A program made the position numbers and the translations under genes. Source: Celeribacter sp. HF31 (GTDB taxonomy: Bacteria; Pseudomonadota; Alphaproteobacteria; Rhodobacterales; Rhodobacteraceae). Taken from it: a stretch of DNA of 64,000 bases. Positions 63,021 to 64,000 of the stretch are shown in pieces. The notes beneath the pieces were generated by a model that ran no database searches, was not told the origin of the DNA, and saw nothing but the letters and a program-made list of their open reading frames with translations. The stretch covers positions 248,001 to 312,000 of the forward strand of contig NZ_JAATOT010000002.1 in the NCBI RefSeq assembly GCF_011806455.1, written 5' to 3'. The first letter of the stretch is position 1. Every line of letters begins with the position of its first letter.

Positions 63021-64000
63021 TCACCCAATCAGATTAGAATACCCCGCCTCATCGTAATGCTTCTTCAACCGCTGCAAGGCGATGCGCAACACGATCTTGC
63101 CGGAGCGCGCCGACCAGCCCATGCGTTTTTCGGCCTGCTCCATGCCTTCGAGATAGCAACAGCACCGCAGCGCCACATCGCCCAGCCCCGGCCCGAGGTC
63201 CAGAAGTGCCGCACCAACGCGCGCGCGGGCCGCATCGGGGCCGAACCCATTGACGTTCCCCGCGACATCCTTTTGCGCGCCCGCCGTCAGGTAGAGGTCC
63301 CAATTCTGCTCTTTGCCAGCGCCCATCTGGGCCAGTTCGAAATCTTCGCGCAGACGTTCCGCAGCGCCGACGAGTTCCGGCGAGAGAAACGCCTCGCCTT
63401 CTTTGTCGCGACGACGCGCCAGCACCATGACCGGGCTTTCCGCCGTGTTGTAACGAATGCGTTTGTTGCGGCTCTCGCCCTGATCGAACTCCGCCCGGAA
63501 ATCATAGTCCGGGTCCATCTCGCCGAACCGCGCCGGGGCCTCGGCAAACCCTGCAAGGGCGGATTCGTCCTCTGCCAGAAACCGACGCAGCGCGGCGCGG
63601 CCCGCGGAGGTGATCGTATAGCGCGTGATCTTGCCCTTGGCGTTGGCCGTGATCCAATCCTTGAGCGCCATCGCCTGTGCGATCGGGCGATCCAGAACGG
63701 CGGTGCGCGTGGTGCGCCCGTCCGGCAAATCGCGCACCACGACGGCCTTTTCCATATCTTTCGCCACCGCCAAACAGGCCCCCGGCTCGGACAGGCGGCG
63801 CAGGATGCGGCGCGCTTCGCGATGGATCGTCGCGTCATCCGGAGGGGTGGACCCCATGGGGTCGTCGAACGGGGTATTGTCGGTCATCGTGTCCATGTCC
63901 TTGGCTTTGGGCAGCGGGCGGGTGGCGAGAGGCTGGAGATCGGTCTCTTTCGGAGACAAACGACTGAGCGAGGCCAAGGCTTCGTCGATCAACGGATCGT
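63021..64000 (-). CDS. DUF6456-type helix-turn-helix protein, 5' end cut by window
   Basis: The frame is open through the right edge; the first in-window start-like codon (TTG, 63992) is not convincing, so the gene is probably longer. About 326 residues are visible. The first part (about 50-145) resembles a winged helix (RRILRRLSEPGACLAVAKDM; ITRYTITSAGRAALRRFLAE). The C-terminal part with NTAESPVMVLARRRDKEGEA and WDLYLTAGAQKD resembles the DUF6456 domain found next to HTH parts in alphaproteobacteria. It is probably a DNA-binding regulator; the function is not known. Confidence 0.75.
   Translation of the reverse strand, partial: DPLIDEALASLSRLSPKETDLQPLATRPLPKAKDMDTMTDNTPFDDPMGSTPPDDATIHREARRILRRLSEPGACLAVAKDMEKAVVVRDLPDGRTTRTAVLDRPIAQAMALKDWITANAKGKITRYTITSAGRAALRRFLAEDESALAGFAEAPARFGEMDPDYDFRAEFDQGESRNKRIRYNTAESPVMVLARRRDKEGEAFLSPELVGAAERLREDFELAQMGAGKEQNWDLYLTAGAQKDVAGNVNGFGPDAARARVGAALLDLGPGLGDVALRCCCYLEGMEQAEKRMGWSARSGKIVLRIALQRLKKHYDEAGYSNLIG

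Overview
The window looks like chromosomal DNA from a marine-type Rhodobacterales alphaproteobacterium (Roseobacter group). This is inferred from high GC content and compact ATGA-coupled operons. Supporting markers are dusB(nifR3)-ntrBC-ntrYX-trkAH-hfq-hflX in one run, a fused ispDF, ribosomal protein L21 with an Ala-rich helix-hairpin-helix tail, and NtrC/NtrX proteins without the sigma-54 GAFTGA loop. Nearly all the very long ORFs opposite these genes are antisense shadows.

Layout. 1-7 kb: proA(partial)-proB-obgE, two GNAT acetyltransferases, rpmA-rplU with a clear promoter and terminator, and a secreted DUF2059-like protein. 7.1-9.45 kb: tRNA-Ser(CGA) followed by a genomic-island scar, in which the C-terminal end of a tyrosine integrase is cut off by a decayed IS3-family element. 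9.4-26.6 kb: a large catabolic cluster for carnitine and gamma-butyrobetaine. It holds a gamma-butyrobetaine dioxygenase-like gene, CaiA-, CaiD- and NDP-forming CoA-ligase-like genes, a carnitine dehydrogenase/betainyl-CoA thioesterase fusion, the dehydrocarnitine-cleaving BKACE enzyme, a Pot-type ABC transporter, two LysR regulators, two class II aldolase-like genes and an MDR oxidoreductase. A 2-hydroxyacid dehydrogenase converges on it.

27-36 kb: mixed accessory genes. These include cobO, a FAH-family hydrolase, an acetyltransferase, an alpha/beta hydrolase, a kelch-like gene of foreign composition, an MFS transporter, a three-cysteine Rrf2 regulator with an FNR-type box upstream, a mutarotase-like gene coupled to rlmE, and a beta-hydroxyacid dehydrogenase. 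37-40.5 kb: a penicillin-acylase family Ntn hydrolase coupled to a hexapeptide acetyltransferase. 40.5-52.8 kb: hflX, hfq, trkH, trkA, ntrX, ntrY, ntrC, ntrB, dusB, all on the minus strand (nitrogen regulation, K+ uptake, post-transcriptional control).

53-64 kb: housekeeping genes (ispDF-pgpA-cinA-like, TSUP exporter, ratA/COQ10-like, hpt plus a coupled 60-residue membrane protein, a LysR gene, an rRNA methyltransferase, lipA). A peroxide/iron block follows: a Prx5 peroxiredoxin with a near-perfect Irr-type box, and oxyR with a palindrome over its -10. Then come a cluster of palindromic repeats and a partial DUF6456-type gene at the right edge.

Functionally the most coherent system is the carnitine cluster. 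From the gene families one can draw gamma-butyrobetaine to its CoA ester, crotonobetainyl-CoA, carnitinyl-CoA, carnitine, 3-dehydrocarnitine, betainyl-CoA and glycine betaine. An O2-dependent shortcut (the dioxygenase) lies in the same cluster, and several genes have no assigned step. All functional assignments here are from reading the protein sequences; no database search was run.
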